A stretch of 64,000 nt of DNA from Methanobacteriota archaeon (GCA_029556335.1 JAKQFA010000028.1:277676-341675), one strand, 5' to 3'; positions 34,229 to 43,728 are shown, counted from the stretch's first letter. Made by a program: numbers and translations. Notes: generated by a model not told the origin, from the sequence alone.

Positions 34229-35115
34229 GTGCATATCAGCCCCATGAGGGAAGAACATCTGGAACAGATGGTGGAACTTGACCTTTTAGCCTTTAATCGG
34301 AAAAAACCCCGACTTTTAGAATCTGGAGGGGTTAATGGCCATGGACCCCCCTGGGTTGTCATGTTGTTCTGGATAATGAACAAGTACGGGGGTAAAGTTT
34401 CACCAAAATTATGGGTAGCGAAGGATACTTGGGGCCGGTGGGGGTTCACCCTGACTTTCAAGGCCAGGGTCTGGGTAAAAGCTCATAAAAAAAGGATTAG
34501 AGTATCTGAAAAGACACTGCCAAGTCATAGGCCTGGAGATGCGTCCTGATGCTGGTGAAAACATTGGACTCAACTATAAAATGGGATTTCAATCTGCTTA
34601 CCCATCTCTGATCCTGAAAGTACCGGAGAGCATCGTAATTGAGGATAATCCAGATATCAGAGTAAAAGGGTTATGGGAGATGAAACCTGCCCATCGGAAA
34701 TTAATTCTGGATAATATTGACAATTGGACCCAGAAGAAGATGTCTGGATTAAGCTTCCGCCATGATCTGGAGTTGGCCCACTCTCTGGGAGGAGAAGTAC
34801 TCATCACACTACGGAAAATCAGCCCGTAGGTGTAATGGCATCACATACCAGTGTATTTTTACATCTATGGGGAGTTATCAAACCCTCATTAAACCAGAAT
34901 GAGGTGCTGGGTTGGTTTTAAATAATTTTATGGGAATTCACGGGTCAGAGGAAATCTTCCTGGAGGTCAACACCCGTTACCATAAACTGGTTGATTATCT
35001 GCTGGAGAATAAGTTCCGGATAAAAAAAAGTGTTAACCGTATGCTGTTAACAGCTTTTGAGGGCCGGCACCTTGAGAAAAGTTCTCATTTTGTTATGAGG
35101 GCCTGGCACGCCTGA
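34229..35115 (+). pseudogene. GNAT acetyltransferase pseudogene with several frameshifts and a stop
   Basis: The region translates as one GNAT-type protein only if frames are switched repeatedly. It begins at GTG 34229 with MREEHLEQMVELDLLAF. Lesions visible are: a frame change near 34325-34335; an extra C in a six-C run (34346-34351); a TAA at 34393-34395 in the frame reading LDNEQVRG*SFTKIMGS; and a lost base near 34477-34480, after GPVGVHPDFQGQGLGK, the acetyl-CoA loop. A lost base near 34826 follows VLITLRKISP, and another lost base lies near 34918. The restored C-terminal half (GIHGSEEIFLEVNTRYHKL to MRAWHA) resembles a second acyltransferase-like domain. Neighbouring genes are intact, so decay rather than poor sequence is favoured. 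Confidence 0.8.
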
Positions 35116-35221
35116 CTCAGAGGTGTTAATCTTTCCCACCAACTGGCTACCATGACCCTCCACCGCCCATGGAGTAATTTTATAACCCCATTACTTATAA
35201 GTTATAACTTATATTATAACT

Positions 35222-35989
35222 TCATTGCACTTGATTAATCAGGGTCCCCACATCCTCTACAGTGGCCTCTGCAACATCACCCCCTTGTATCTGTCCCACT
35301 CCAGGTGGGGTGCCGGTGGCTATGACATCACCAGGGTTCAAAGTCATGATGTGGGATATGAAGCTGAAAAGTTCCTCCACTGGGAAGATCATATTCCTGG
35401 TGTTGGAATCCTGCCTCAACTCTCCATTAACCCGCATGGAAATCTGCTGGTTGCCCGGGTCCAGTTCGGTCTCTATCCAGGGACCTAAGGGGCAGAAAGT
35501 ATCGAAACTCTTGGCCCGGGTCCACTGCCCATCCTTCCTTTGCAAATCCCGGGCGGTTACATCATTAAGCACGGTGTAACCAGCAATATACTCAGAAACA
35601 TCCTCTGGGAGAATTTTACGGGCGGCCTGGCCCACTATAACAGCTAGCTCCGCTTCATAGTCCACCTGCTTGGACTCGGGTGGGCAGATGATAGTCCCAT
35701 CATGGCCAATGACAGTGGTGGGAGGCTTTAAAAACAGCACAGGCTCATCCGGAATATCCATATCCAACTCCACGGCGTGGTCACGGTAATTCAAACCCAC
35801 ACCAACCACCTTGGAGGGACAAGCTGGAGGAAGAATTGTAACCTCCTTCAACGGATGAAAATTACCTAGTTCTGGATGAGGACCAATTTGTGGGCCTGTT
35901 CCGGATTCAGATGAGACTTCATAGACTAAATGGTCTTTTAAAATCCCTATTGCCTCTTTTTTCCCTATTTGAAATCTTAAAATCTTCAT
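35222..35989 (-). CDS. Fumarylacetoacetate hydrolase family protein
   Basis: A 255-residue FAH-family enzyme. The metal-binding core has VGVGLNYRDHAVEL near residue 62, VLFLKPPTTVIG near 85, DYEAELAVIVGQ near 113 (acidic ligands) and GYTVLNDVTARDLQRKDGQ near 137. It ends with TLNPGDVIATGTPPGVG. Members hydrolyse or decarboxylate acylpyruvates and related 2-oxo acids using Mg or Mn; the substrate here is unknown. ATG 35989 lies 15 bases after the hisG stop on the same strand, so it is probably transcribed with hisG. The 106 bases before its 3' end hold no gene. Confidence 0.9.
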   Translation of the reverse strand: MKILRFQIGKKEAIGILKDHLVYEVSSESGTGPQIGPHPELGNFHPLKEVTILPPACPSKVVGVGLNYRDHAVELDMDIPDEPVLFLKPPTTVIGHDGTIICPPESKQVDYEAELAVIVGQAARKILPEDVSEYIAGYTVLNDVTARDLQRKDGQWTRAKSFDTFCPLGPWIETELDPGNQQISMRVNGELRQDSNTRNMIFPVEELFSFISHIMTLNPGDVIATGTPPGVGQIQGGDVAEATVEDVGTLINQVQ

Positions 35990-36004
35990 TTAATCCACAT
36001 AAGT

Positions 36005-36865
36005 TCATATTATTCTTTCAATGGGCACCACCAGTATATCTCGGGCTCCAACTTTTTTCAGACGGTTCACCACTTTAAATACTTCCTGTTCATCCACCAC
36101 CGCGTGAACTGCTACAACGTCATTACTGGAAAGTACCTGGGACACTGTGGGGCCGGTGAGTCCCGGCATGGCCTTCTTCACATCCTCCAGAAATCTTTCC
36201 GCCACGTTCATCATCACCAGCTTCTTACCCTCCGCATTCAGCACAGCCCGGATACCAGTTCGTACTGCTTCCACCTTTTCGTGTTTCTCCTTGTAACTCT
36301 GGGGGTTGGCTATGAGTTTGATCGAACTTTCCAGAATGTTATCCACAATTTTTAGATGGTTCATCTGCAGTGTGGTGCCGGTGCTGGTGATGTCTGTTAT
36401 AAGGTCTGCGACTCCAATGAAAGGGGCTATTTCAGTAGCTCCAGAAAGTTCCACGATACGAGCGTCTAATTTTCTCGAGGAAAGATAATTTTGGGTCAGA
36501 TGGGGGAATTCAGTGGCCACTATAACTCCATCTGCCAAGTCTCCTGGTTCATTTATGGGAGAATCTTCAGGTGCTGCCAAAACCAGGTGGGCTCTTCCAA
36601 AGTTAAGGTCTTCCAGGATTTCCACCTCTGCATCATGCTCCCGGATAAGATCCAAGCCAGTCATACCCATATCAGCTGCACCATCGGCCACAAATTCGGG
36701 AATATCTGCAGCCCGGGTGAACATCACGTTTATATCATCATCATAGGTATCTGAGAACAATTTACGGTTAGCAGCATCTTTAAGTCCAATACCTGCCTTT
36801 TCCAACAGTTTCACAGCTGGGTCGCTGATCCTGCCCTTGGAAGGTAATGCAATCCTTATTTTCAT
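36005..36865 (-). CDS. hisG: ATP phosphoribosyltransferase, long form
   Basis: First enzyme of histidine synthesis, joining ATP and PRPP. The 286-residue length and C-terminal ACT-like regulatory domain (from about residue 208, ending ARDILVVPIERII) mark the long, histidine-inhibited form that needs no HisZ. The catalytic part has IALPSKGRISDPAVKLLEKAG at the start, GAADMGMTGLDLIREH near 62, and the PRPP loop DLITDITSTGTTLQ near 157. ATG 36865 has GGAGGATT upstream. hisH and hisF are elsewhere in the window, so the histidine genes are not in one operon. Confidence 0.95.
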   Translation of the reverse strand: MKIRIALPSKGRISDPAVKLLEKAGIGLKDAANRKLFSDTYDDDINVMFTRAADIPEFVADGAADMGMTGLDLIREHDAEVEILEDLNFGRAHLVLAAPEDSPINEPGDLADGVIVATEFPHLTQNYLSSRKLDARIVELSGATEIAPFIGVADLITDITSTGTTLQMNHLKIVDNILESSIKLIANPQSYKEKHEKVEAVRTGIRAVLNAEGKKLVMMNVAERFLEDVKKAMPGLTGPTVSQVLSSNDVVAVHAVVDEQEVFKVVNRLKKVGARDILVVPIERII

Positions 36866-36989
36866 AGATAATCCTCCTTTAAAAGGTGATAAATAGGTGT
36901 AACAAGCATTTTTAATCCATAAATTAAGGGTAAGTCTAACTGTTAGCTATTTAATGTTTAGTTCCCTTTTTATATAATAGGTGTGCCCC

Positions 36990-38279
36990 ATGGAATCACA
37001 GAGTATACTCATAAAAAATGTTACAATGCCCCTATCCAGCACCAAGAGAGGATCAGTGCTCATTGAAAATGATCTAATCCTGGAGGTAGGTCGGGATGGA
37101 AGAGATCACGCAGATGTGGTCATCGATGGTGAAGGTAAGGTTCTGATCCCGGGACTGGTGAACACCCACACCCACCTATCCATGACACTCTTCCGGGGAA
37201 TAGCTGATGATCTGCCCCTTGGGACCTGGCTGGAAGACTATATCTGGCCGGTGGAAGCCCACTTGGATGGGGAGCACTGTTACGCCGGAGCATTACTAGG
37301 GGCTCTGGAGATGATCAGAACCGGCACCACCTGCTGCAGTGATATGTACTTCTTCATGGATGAAATCGCCCGGGCCCTGGATGAATCTGGCTTGAGGGGC
37401 GTTATCTGTCACGGGATGATAGACACGGGCATTGAAGAAAAAAGGAAAAATGAGATTAAGGAAACCCAGCGCATTATCGATAAATGCCATAACACTGCAG
37501 AAGGCAGGATAACCGTGGCATTAGGTCCCCACGCTCCATATACTTGCTCTGAGGAACTTCTGCGGTGGAGTCGAGAGAAGGCAGACCAAGAAGGCCTGCA
37601 GATACATATGCACGTCTCCGAGACCAAGGATGAAGTTCAAAATGTACTGGAATCAACCCAAAGGAGGCCCTTTGAATATCTGGATAGTTTGGGCCTGCTG
37701 GGAGATGATCTCTTAGCTGCTCATGGTGTATGGCTCAGTAACGATGAGATCAGCCTCATCAAAGAACGAGGGGTGAAGTTATCCCATTGTCCAGTTAGTA
37801 ACATGAAATTAGCGTCAGGAATCTCCCCAATAACTGAATTAACACGGTGTGATGTTTGTGTATCCCTGGGAACTGATGGTGCTGCTTCCAACAACAACCT
37901 GGACCTCTTCCAGGAGATAAAAACTGCTACCCTACTGCAGAAGATCAACCAGATGGATCCCACTGTTCTTCCTGCCCGTAAGGTACTGGAAATGGCCACT
38001 GTTGATGGAGCCCGGGCCCTGGGAATGGAGAATCAGATTGGAACCATCGAGGTGGGTAAAAAGGCGGATCTGATACTGGTGGATATGAATGCCCCCCATT
38101 TAACTCCCCCGGGAAATCACATGTCCCACCTGGTTTACTCTGCCGGGGGATCCGACGTGGATACTGTAATCTGCAATGGAAAGATACTGATGCAGAATAA
38201 AGAGATTTTAGCACTGGATCATGTGGAGGTGTTATCCCTGGCCCGGGAAGCAGCGGATGACCTTCTGCAAAGAAGATAG
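36990..38279 (+). CDS. dadD: 5'-deoxyadenosine / S-adenosylhomocysteine deaminase
   Basis: Amidohydrolase-superfamily deaminase of the MtaD/SsnA-like group, about 429 residues. Zinc ligands are visible in LVNTHTHLSMTLFRG near residue 58, HMHVSETKDE near 205, LAAHGVWLS near 240 and SLGTDGAASNNNLD near 290. The methanogen enzyme (DadD, MJ1541 type) deaminates 5'-deoxyadenosine, SAH and methylthioadenosine, salvaging products of SAM chemistry. I chose ATG 36990, with AGGTG six bases upstream; GTG 36981 is in frame. It precedes a HAD phosphatase gene by ten bases, forming a likely pair. Confidence 0.9.
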   Translation: MESQSILIKNVTMPLSSTKRGSVLIENDLILEVGRDGRDHADVVIDGEGKVLIPGLVNTHTHLSMTLFRGIADDLPLGTWLEDYIWPVEAHLDGEHCYAGALLGALEMIRTGTTCCSDMYFFMDEIARALDESGLRGVICHGMIDTGIEEKRKNEIKETQRIIDKCHNTAEGRITVALGPHAPYTCSEELLRWSREKADQEGLQIHMHVSETKDEVQNVLESTQRRPFEYLDSLGLLGDDLLAAHGVWLSNDEISLIKERGVKLSHCPVSNMKLASGISPITELTRCDVCVSLGTDGAASNNNLDLFQEIKTATLLQKINQMDPTVLPARKVLEMATVDGARALGMENQIGTIEVGKKADLILVDMNAPHLTPPGNHMSHLVYSAGGSDVDTVICNGKILMQNKEILALDHVEVLSLAREAADDLLQRR

Positions 38280-38289
38280 GTGAAAAAGT

Positions 38290-38979
38290 ATGGTTCAAAA
38301 TGGAATATTGGTCCTCTTCGATATTGATGGCACCCTGGTCCGGGGTGCCCGCTGCCACTACCAGGCCTTTGTCCAGGCTGTGGACAAGTTCTATCAGATG
38401 AGGGAGGACATAAGTGGTATAAATTACGCCGGAAAAACTGACCCCCAGATACTGCGGGAAGTATTGACAATGGGTGGTGTGGAAGAAAAAGCCATCCAAA
38501 GGGATTTTCAGGCCTGTTTACAGTACATGATAGACTACTACCAAAAGCACGTTCACCAGGAGAATATACAGGTACTGGGTGGAGTGAATGAACTCTTGTC
38601 CCAACTCCAGAGCAAGGAAGTGCTCCTGGGGCTCACCACAGGGAACTTGGAACCTATTGCCCATGCAAAACTGGGCCGGGTGGGACTGGATGATTACTTC
38701 CCATTCGGTGGCTTTGGAAGTGACAGTGAAGAACGACGGGGTTTGGTTAAAAAAGCCCTGGAGCGGGCCCATGATTTACACCATTACCACGGTGATCGGA
38801 TATTCGTTGTTGGAGACACTCCCCGGGATGTGGACGCTGCTAAACCCTTCCAAATTCACACCTTGGCCGTGGCCACTGGCAGGTACTCCTCCCAGGAACT
38901 TGACCAAACCGGGGCGGATTACGTTTTGGAAGACCTGAAGGATTTAGATAGGATTCTTGAAATCATAATGCCAGATTAA
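38290..38979 (+). CDS. HAD family phosphatase
   Basis: A 229-residue haloacid-dehalogenase-type phosphatase, phosphoglycolate-phosphatase-like. Motif I is VLFDIDGTLVRGA near the N-terminus, motif II GLTTGNLEP near residue 116, and motif IV FVVGDTPRDVDAAKP near 172; a helical C1 cap lies between I and II. Substrate is not evident. ATG 38290 follows AGGTG in the tail of the deaminase gene. Its pairing with a nucleoside deaminase could suggest a nucleotide or sugar-phosphate substrate from purine or deoxyadenosine salvage (inference only). Confidence 0.9.
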   Translation: MVQNGILVLFDIDGTLVRGARCHYQAFVQAVDKFYQMREDISGINYAGKTDPQILREVLTMGGVEEKAIQRDFQACLQYMIDYYQKHVHQENIQVLGGVNELLSQLQSKEVLLGLTTGNLEPIAHAKLGRVGLDDYFPFGGFGSDSEERRGLVKKALERAHDLHHYHGDRIFVVGDTPRDVDAAKPFQIHTLAVATGRYSSQELDQTGADYVLEDLKDLDRILEIIMPD

Positions 38980-39661
38980 AAGGATGAAATTCTAAGATAT
39001 CATCAGAATTGGAATATTTACCCGGTCCAGAGGATGGTGATGAATTAATAAGGGTGTGGACGTGTTTTAACAGGGTTCATGGGCTAATACATGAATAAAG
39101 ATGTATATTCTGTGAAACTGGTGAAGATCATGAACTGGCCGGAAAACTCTGGATTAATATGGATACGTGAAACCAGGATTCTTGTGGCCAGTATGATTTA
39201 TGATCCTTGAATTGGTTACTGTAGATCAAATGGAAGTTGGGCTCTGTAGTTTGATTCTGGGGATGTTCACGAATAATGATGCTATTAATCCTTTCTGTAA
39301 AACACCCTTTACACATAAATATTTGGTGGAGGGGAGAGAGGAAGAATTTGTTAAAGGAGTTGCTTTCCCTGATTGCAACTGGGTAGTCCAGGACAAAAAA
39401 GCAGTTGAGGAAAGTTCCACCATTCTTCCCCCATAATAATAAGGGAATCCACTGATCCCCGTAGCTATATAAAAAGGCTGTAAAGTGGGCTTTAATACAG
39501 GAAAAGAAATTTAAGTTAAATAAAGATGTCGATGCCTTGGCTGAAAAGATCCTGAAGATTGATTCTAACAACTATAGGTGGATCTCTTCAGCTGCTTAAG
39601 GGGAGTTAGAGGGTGGCAAGGTCAGGAATTGCTTTTAGGATAAAAAAAATCTATCCGAATT
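38980..39661 (+). other. 682-base spacer with decayed coding fragments
   Basis: No intact gene is supported. Fragments on the plus strand look like protein sequence in changing frames. One is 39 codons from ATG 39091 (MNKDVYSVKLVKIMNWPENS...). The second spans about 39200-39436 and contains KYLVEGREEEFVKGVAFPD. A third, near 39477-39600, reads AVKWALIQEKKFKLNKDVDA and ends WISSAA. Each is closed by stops, and I recognise no family. This may be the ruin of one gene of about 170 codons. The minus-strand frame 39128-39571 looks like an antisense shadow. Confidence 0.4.
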
Positions 39662-40936
39662 TCAACCATCCCGTGCAAGAAAAACCACATGCTCCAGGAA
39701 CAGCACTGCTAAAACTCCCATCACAAACCCGTTACCCAGTAAGGGACGGATTACCAGGGGTAACTGGCCAGTTACTCCGGTGGGTAAGAAGGCCACCACG
39801 GTGCCGATGATGATGGGCAACCCCACCACCAGGCCATGGTCCAGGGTCTGGAAGGCCTGGTTTTCCAGGGCCAAAAGAAAAGCAGCCGCCATTTGGGCGG
39901 TCATCACGTAGATTAGGATGGTACCCACCACTGGGGAGGGTATGCTGCTTATGAAACCCACTGATAGGGGAGAGCAGGCCAGGAGGAGTAACCCCACCGC
40001 TGCTGGTATCAGGGTGTAACGGGATGCGTTTCCAGTAGCAGCGATCACCCCGGGGCTCATGGAATAATTCACCGGACCAATGACACCTATGAGTCCAGAC
40101 AGAATGTTCCCCACCCCAGTGATAGTGATGCCCCGTTTCACCCGGGTTTCCATTTCCCCGGCCTTCAGAAGGGATCCCACGGCTTGGATGGATCCCAAGT
40201 CGTTGATGGCTAGGGCTAAAAAACAGATGAGAAAGGACACCAGCATAGTCAACTCAGGAACTGCCAAGGAAATGGTAAAACTTCCAGGAAGTGATAGAGC
40301 AGCTAAATTAGGGGAAAGGGGAGTAAACACTCCAAAAAGAATGTAATAAGATAAACTGCCCAGGATCATTATCCACAGGGGCAGTGTAGACTTCCACAAG
40401 CCACGCAGCACCCGGTGTGCTGTGAAAACCAGTAAAGTCAGGAACATGGTGAATATTAGGTTGATGCCAGGTGAAACTCCGTTGTCGATGGTGATGAGGT
40501 TGAGGATGGTGGGGGATAGGGTGAAGGCGATTAACAGCAGGATGACCATGATCACCCGGGGAGTGAACAGCCTTTTAAGGTATTTTAACAATCCACTGCC
40601 AGCTACCAAGGCCAGTACAACTCCTCCCACTATAATGGAGGTGTTTATAGCGCCGCTGGCCTGTCCCTGGCTGGCGAGGACGGCTATGAGGAGTACCGTT
40701 GCTGGTCCCACTACCAGGGGCAGCTTGTGTCCATACAGTAACTGTACCAGCATCACCAATCCCACCATCAGGAGTAGATCCTGCAGGTAGGATATGTTGA
40801 TTTCACCCCCGCTGAGGACTCCCAGGATGTTACCGACGATTATGATGAGGGGAATGGTCACAGCCAGCCACTGCAACCCAAATATAAGGATTTTCCCTCC
40901 TGATGGCTTATCTTCCAATCCATATTTAAAATACAT
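39662..40936 (-). CDS. Uracil/xanthine permease family nucleobase transporter
   Basis: Membrane symporter of the nucleobase:cation (NCS2, UraA/PbuX) family, 424 residues and about 12-14 hydrophobic segments. Recognisable stretches are LQWLAVTIPLIIIVGNILG at the N-terminus, GPATVLLIAVLA, NDLGSIQAVGSLLKAGE (family signature with a conserved Gln/Glu region) and GVIGPVNYSMSPGVIAATGNASR. It should import uracil, xanthine or a related base; the exact base is not readable. ATG 40936. The deaminase of FCY1 type at 58314 could use imported cytosine, but the genes are far apart. Confidence 0.88.
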   Translation of the reverse strand: MYFKYGLEDKPSGGKILIFGLQWLAVTIPLIIIVGNILGVLSGGEINISYLQDLLLMVGLVMLVQLLYGHKLPLVVGPATVLLIAVLASQGQASGAINTSIIVGGVVLALVAGSGLLKYLKRLFTPRVIMVILLLIAFTLSPTILNLITIDNGVSPGINLIFTMFLTLLVFTAHRVLRGLWKSTLPLWIMILGSLSYYILFGVFTPLSPNLAALSLPGSFTISLAVPELTMLVSFLICFLALAINDLGSIQAVGSLLKAGEMETRVKRGITITGVGNILSGLIGVIGPVNYSMSPGVIAATGNASRYTLIPAAVGLLLLACSPLSVGFISSIPSPVVGTILIYVMTAQMAAAFLLALENQAFQTLDHGLVVGLPIIIGTVVAFLPTGVTGQLPLVIRPLLGNGFVMGVLAVLFLEHVVFLARDG

Positions 40937-41102
40937 GGCATTTACCTTTGTTAATCATCATTTATATGATTTTTTTACTTGGAGTGATTTACACCCTTCT
41001 TTTAAATAATAACTATTTTTTGTTACTGGTGTTACTATTTTAGTTTGAAAACATTGTTCAAATAGTAGCAGGTGATGAGTTACGCCTTTGAGTAAATGTA
41101 GG

Positions 41103-41321
41103 CTATGGATCAGGACAGTTTTCCCTCCAGATCGATGTGATCATCACCCGGGGCACTGTCTGAGATGAGTATGGAGGGTCTGGATCAGAGAGACTGTACC
41201 TGAAAGAGTCCAGGAGAACTTCCATGCTGTTATCCAGCACCAAACACTCCCCATCAACAATAATGGAGCCTACCTGGATGGTAGTTACTACATCCTCTGC
41301 AGATTCACTGAAATAGAGGAC
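41103..41321 (-). pseudogene. Orphan open frame without a start, possible gene remnant
   Basis: On the minus strand 72 codons run from VLYFSESAEDVVTTIQVGS to WRENCPDP and a TAG stop. The composition looks coding, but the frame is preceded directly by TAG at 41322-41324 and has no ATG, GTG or TTG before the central part. It could be the 3' piece of a lost gene; I do not recognise the family. The rest of the 428-base spacer 40937-41364 is A+T-rich upstream DNA of the permease gene with no supported feature. Confidence 0.35.
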
Positions 41322-41364
41322 CTATAAATTAACATGTCCAGGGAGGTTAGTGGGCCTTCGCTAT

Positions 41365-42156
41365 TTAGCGGGGACCTGATTCTTCATTATTATAGTCCTC
41401 TACCTTCAAACCCCTTCCCTTCAAGTACTTTTTAACCTCTCTCACAGTGAAGGTACGGAAGTGGAACACCGAAGCCGCCAGGAGAATAGTGGCGCCGCCT
41501 TCTTCCACAGCATCATAGAAGTGTGATAACTTCCCAGCTCCACCAGAGGCCACTATTGGTAGATTAACTGCATCTGCAATGGCTCTGGTATATTCTAAGT
41601 CGTAACCATCCTGGGTGCCGTCTCCATCCATACTGGTGGGCAGGATTACACCGGCTCCCAGTTTTTCACATTCCCTGGCCCATTCCACTGCATCTATACC
41701 CATGGGCTTGGTACCGCCAGACACCACCACTTCAAATCCAGATGGCATATCCTGGTTGCGGCAGCCATCTATGGCCACGGTGATACGTTCGGAGCCAAAT
41801 TTCTGGGCAGCTTTCCGGATCAGTTCTGGATTATGCACTGCAGAACTGTTCATAGACACCTTATCTGCCCCGGCATTGAGGGTGAGCTCAATATCTTCCA
41901 GGCTACTGATACCTCCCCCTACAGTGAGGGGAATGTTAATAACTGAGGCCACATTCTCCACCCATTCAAGACGGGCCCCCCGGTTCTCTATGGTGGCGGC
42001 AATATCTAACATGGCCAGTTCATCGGCTCCTTCCTCTTGGTACAAAGCAGCACATTCAACCGGGTCACCGGCGTCCTTCAAATCCACAAAATGAACTCCC
42101 TTCACCACCCTTCCATCCTTCATATCCAGGCACGGCATGATTTTTATGATTTTCAT
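41365..42156 (-). CDS. hisF: Imidazole glycerol phosphate synthase subunit HisF
   Basis: Cyclase subunit of IGP synthase; takes ammonia from HisH and forms the imidazole ring plus AICAR. The TIM barrel has IMPCLDMKDGRVVKGVHF at the N-terminus (catalytic Asp), PLTVGGGISSLED near residue 80, ITVAIDGCRNQD near 127, LPTSMDGDGTQDGYDLE near 172 and IVASGGAGKLSHF near 200. I chose ATG 42156 because GGAG lies nine bases upstream; a TTG three codons earlier is too close to that site. Length 263 is usual. It is divergent from truD. Confidence 0.96.
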   Translation of the reverse strand: MKIIKIMPCLDMKDGRVVKGVHFVDLKDAGDPVECAALYQEEGADELAMLDIAATIENRGARLEWVENVASVINIPLTVGGGISSLEDIELTLNAGADKVSMNSSAVHNPELIRKAAQKFGSERITVAIDGCRNQDMPSGFEVVVSGGTKPMGIDAVEWARECEKLGAGVILPTSMDGDGTQDGYDLEYTRAIADAVNLPIVASGGAGKLSHFYDAVEEGGATILLAASVFHFRTFTVREVKKYLKGRGLKVEDYNNEESGPR

Positions 42157-42265
42157 GGTTAGCAACTCCGTAAACTAATATTATCTTGAACCTAATATGA
42201 GTACCCATATCCTAATACATGGAGTACACATAATCAGTGTAGCAAATCTATTCCTGGAGAAAACC

Positions 42266-43516
42266 ATGCTCAACGCAGACACCTACATAACCACCCAAAG
42301 GGGAATTGGCGGCCGAATCAGAACCAGATACGAGGATTTCTACGTGGAGGAGATACTAGAAAACCAGCCCAGTGGGGAAGGGCCCAACACTTGGATTTTC
42401 ATCGATAAAATCGGTAGAAACACTTTGGATGTGGTGCTAGACATAGCCCGGGAGCTCAAAATAAGTAGAAAGCGCATGGGCTTTGCTGGGATGAAGGATA
42501 AAGCTGCCCACACCCGTCAGTGGCTTTGCATCAGCAACACTGCTCCGGAGCAACTGTTTGGTCTTGAAAAAAAGCTTTACGGAGTAAAAATCCTAAAGAT
42601 AAAGGCCAACCAGAAGAAATTAAGGATAGGGCAGCTGGTGGGAAACCAATTCCGTATACTGATCCGGGAAACTAAAAGCCCAGCACAGGACGTGGTTACT
42701 GCCTCGGAGGTGCTGGATGATTTAAAAAAAAGGGGAGTGCCCAATTACTATGGCTGGCAGAGGTTCGGTCAGAAACGTCCCAACACCCACCTGGTGGGGG
42801 AGGCCCTAGTACACAATGATTTCAAAGGAGCTGTTGATTCTTATATTGGAAACCCCTACCCTGATGAGGCCCCCCACATCCAAGCCACCCGTAGAATGTA
42901 TGATGCAGGGGATTGGGAGGAGGCCCTAGATAACATGCCCAGTGGGATGCGTTACGAGAAGATGATGCTTCGCACCCTCCTGAGGGAAAAAAGGAAAAAA
43001 GAGGAGTTGAATGAAAAATCCTACATCAAAGCCCTGTACAGCCTTCCCAAGCCCCTTAATCGGATGTTCGTCCATGCCTACCAATCGTTCCTATTTAATA
43101 AAGTTGTCAGTGAACGATCCCAGCTGGGGGTGGACAAGTACGTGGAGGGGGACATCATCATCGACAACCAGGAACATCTGGTGCACAAAATCGGGGAGGA
43201 TCTTGACCAACAAATAAAAAACTTCCAGATACACCCCACCGCACCCCTCTACGGTACAAAAGTACCACTTGCTACGGGTGAGGTAGGTAAAGTAGAAGAA
43301 CAAGTTTTAAAGGAATATAAGTTAAAAAAAGAAGACTTTAGGGTACCAATGATGCCCCGATTAGGTAGTCATGGTCTGCGAAGGGCAGTACGCTTTAAAA
43401 TCTGGGATGTGTCCTCGGAACCCACTCCAGATGGTGTGCTGGTTGAATTTTCCATTCCCAAGGGTTGCTACGCCACAGCGGTTTTAAGGGAGATTATGAA
43501 GGTGGATGTCTACTGA
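42266..43516 (+). CDS. truD: tRNA pseudouridine(13) synthase TruD
   Basis: Pseudouridine synthase of the TruD family modifying U13 of tRNAs. The catalytic Asp lies in GFAGMKDKAAHTRQW near residue 75, preceded by IGGRIRTRYEDFYVEE. Later, GVPNYYGWQRFGQKRPNTH and RMFVHAYQSFLFNKV are family hallmarks, and the archaeal-type large insertion domain is present. I chose ATG 42266 (MLNADTYIT) with GGAG upstream. The frame is open to ATG 42197, but that extension has no family resemblance. 416 residues. Single gene. Confidence 0.94.
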   Translation: MLNADTYITTQRGIGGRIRTRYEDFYVEEILENQPSGEGPNTWIFIDKIGRNTLDVVLDIARELKISRKRMGFAGMKDKAAHTRQWLCISNTAPEQLFGLEKKLYGVKILKIKANQKKLRIGQLVGNQFRILIRETKSPAQDVVTASEVLDDLKKRGVPNYYGWQRFGQKRPNTHLVGEALVHNDFKGAVDSYIGNPYPDEAPHIQATRRMYDAGDWEEALDNMPSGMRYEKMMLRTLLREKRKKEELNEKSYIKALYSLPKPLNRMFVHAYQSFLFNKVVSERSQLGVDKYVEGDIIIDNQEHLVHKIGEDLDQQIKNFQIHPTAPLYGTKVPLATGEVGKVEEQVLKEYKLKKEDFRVPMMPRLGSHGLRRAVRFKIWDVSSEPTPDGVLVEFSIPKGCYATAVLREIMKVDVY

Positions 43517-43641
43517 TTTTCTACAGGAATTGTTATGGGAGTTAAACATAGGATCTTAACTTAAATCTTGGCACGCGCCAGCTTAATAAAGAAAAAAATA
43601 GATTCAACTTGTTTTCATGTTCTCGTGTACAAACACGCTCC

Positions 43642-43728
43642 TTAATCAACAAGGGTTAACATTCCTAACCAGTAATTGAATTTAGCAATAATGGCAATGA
43701 CTATCGCTAATAATAAGCCCAACATCAT
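43642..43728 (-). CDS. Possible 28-residue membrane peptide
   Basis: On the minus strand ATG ATG at 43725-43728 opens a 28-codon frame: MMLGLLLAIVIAIIAKFNYW followed by LGMLTLVD and TAA. It is one hydrophobic helix with a charged or aromatic tail, typical of small membrane proteins, and sits in a spacer downstream of the YHS gene on the same strand. A GGAG lies about 17 bases upstream, too far for a strong ribosome site. No family is recognised and chance is possible. The surrounding spacer 43517-43786 shows nothing else. Confidence 0.3.
   Translation of the reverse strand: MMLGLLLAIVIAIIAKFNYWLGMLTLVD

Noticed and set aside
34195..34461. Minus-strand frame opposite the GNAT pseudogene
   Set aside because: It is a shadow of the plus-strand coding sequence, with no domain or ribosome site.
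39128..39571. 147-codon minus-strand frame as a gene
   Set aside because: Its sequence has no recognisable domain and lies antisense to fragments that look more coding; no ribosome site precedes it.
42197..42265. N-terminal extension of TruD from ATG 42197
   Set aside because: It does not resemble the TruD start, and ATG 42266 has GGAG at proper distance.
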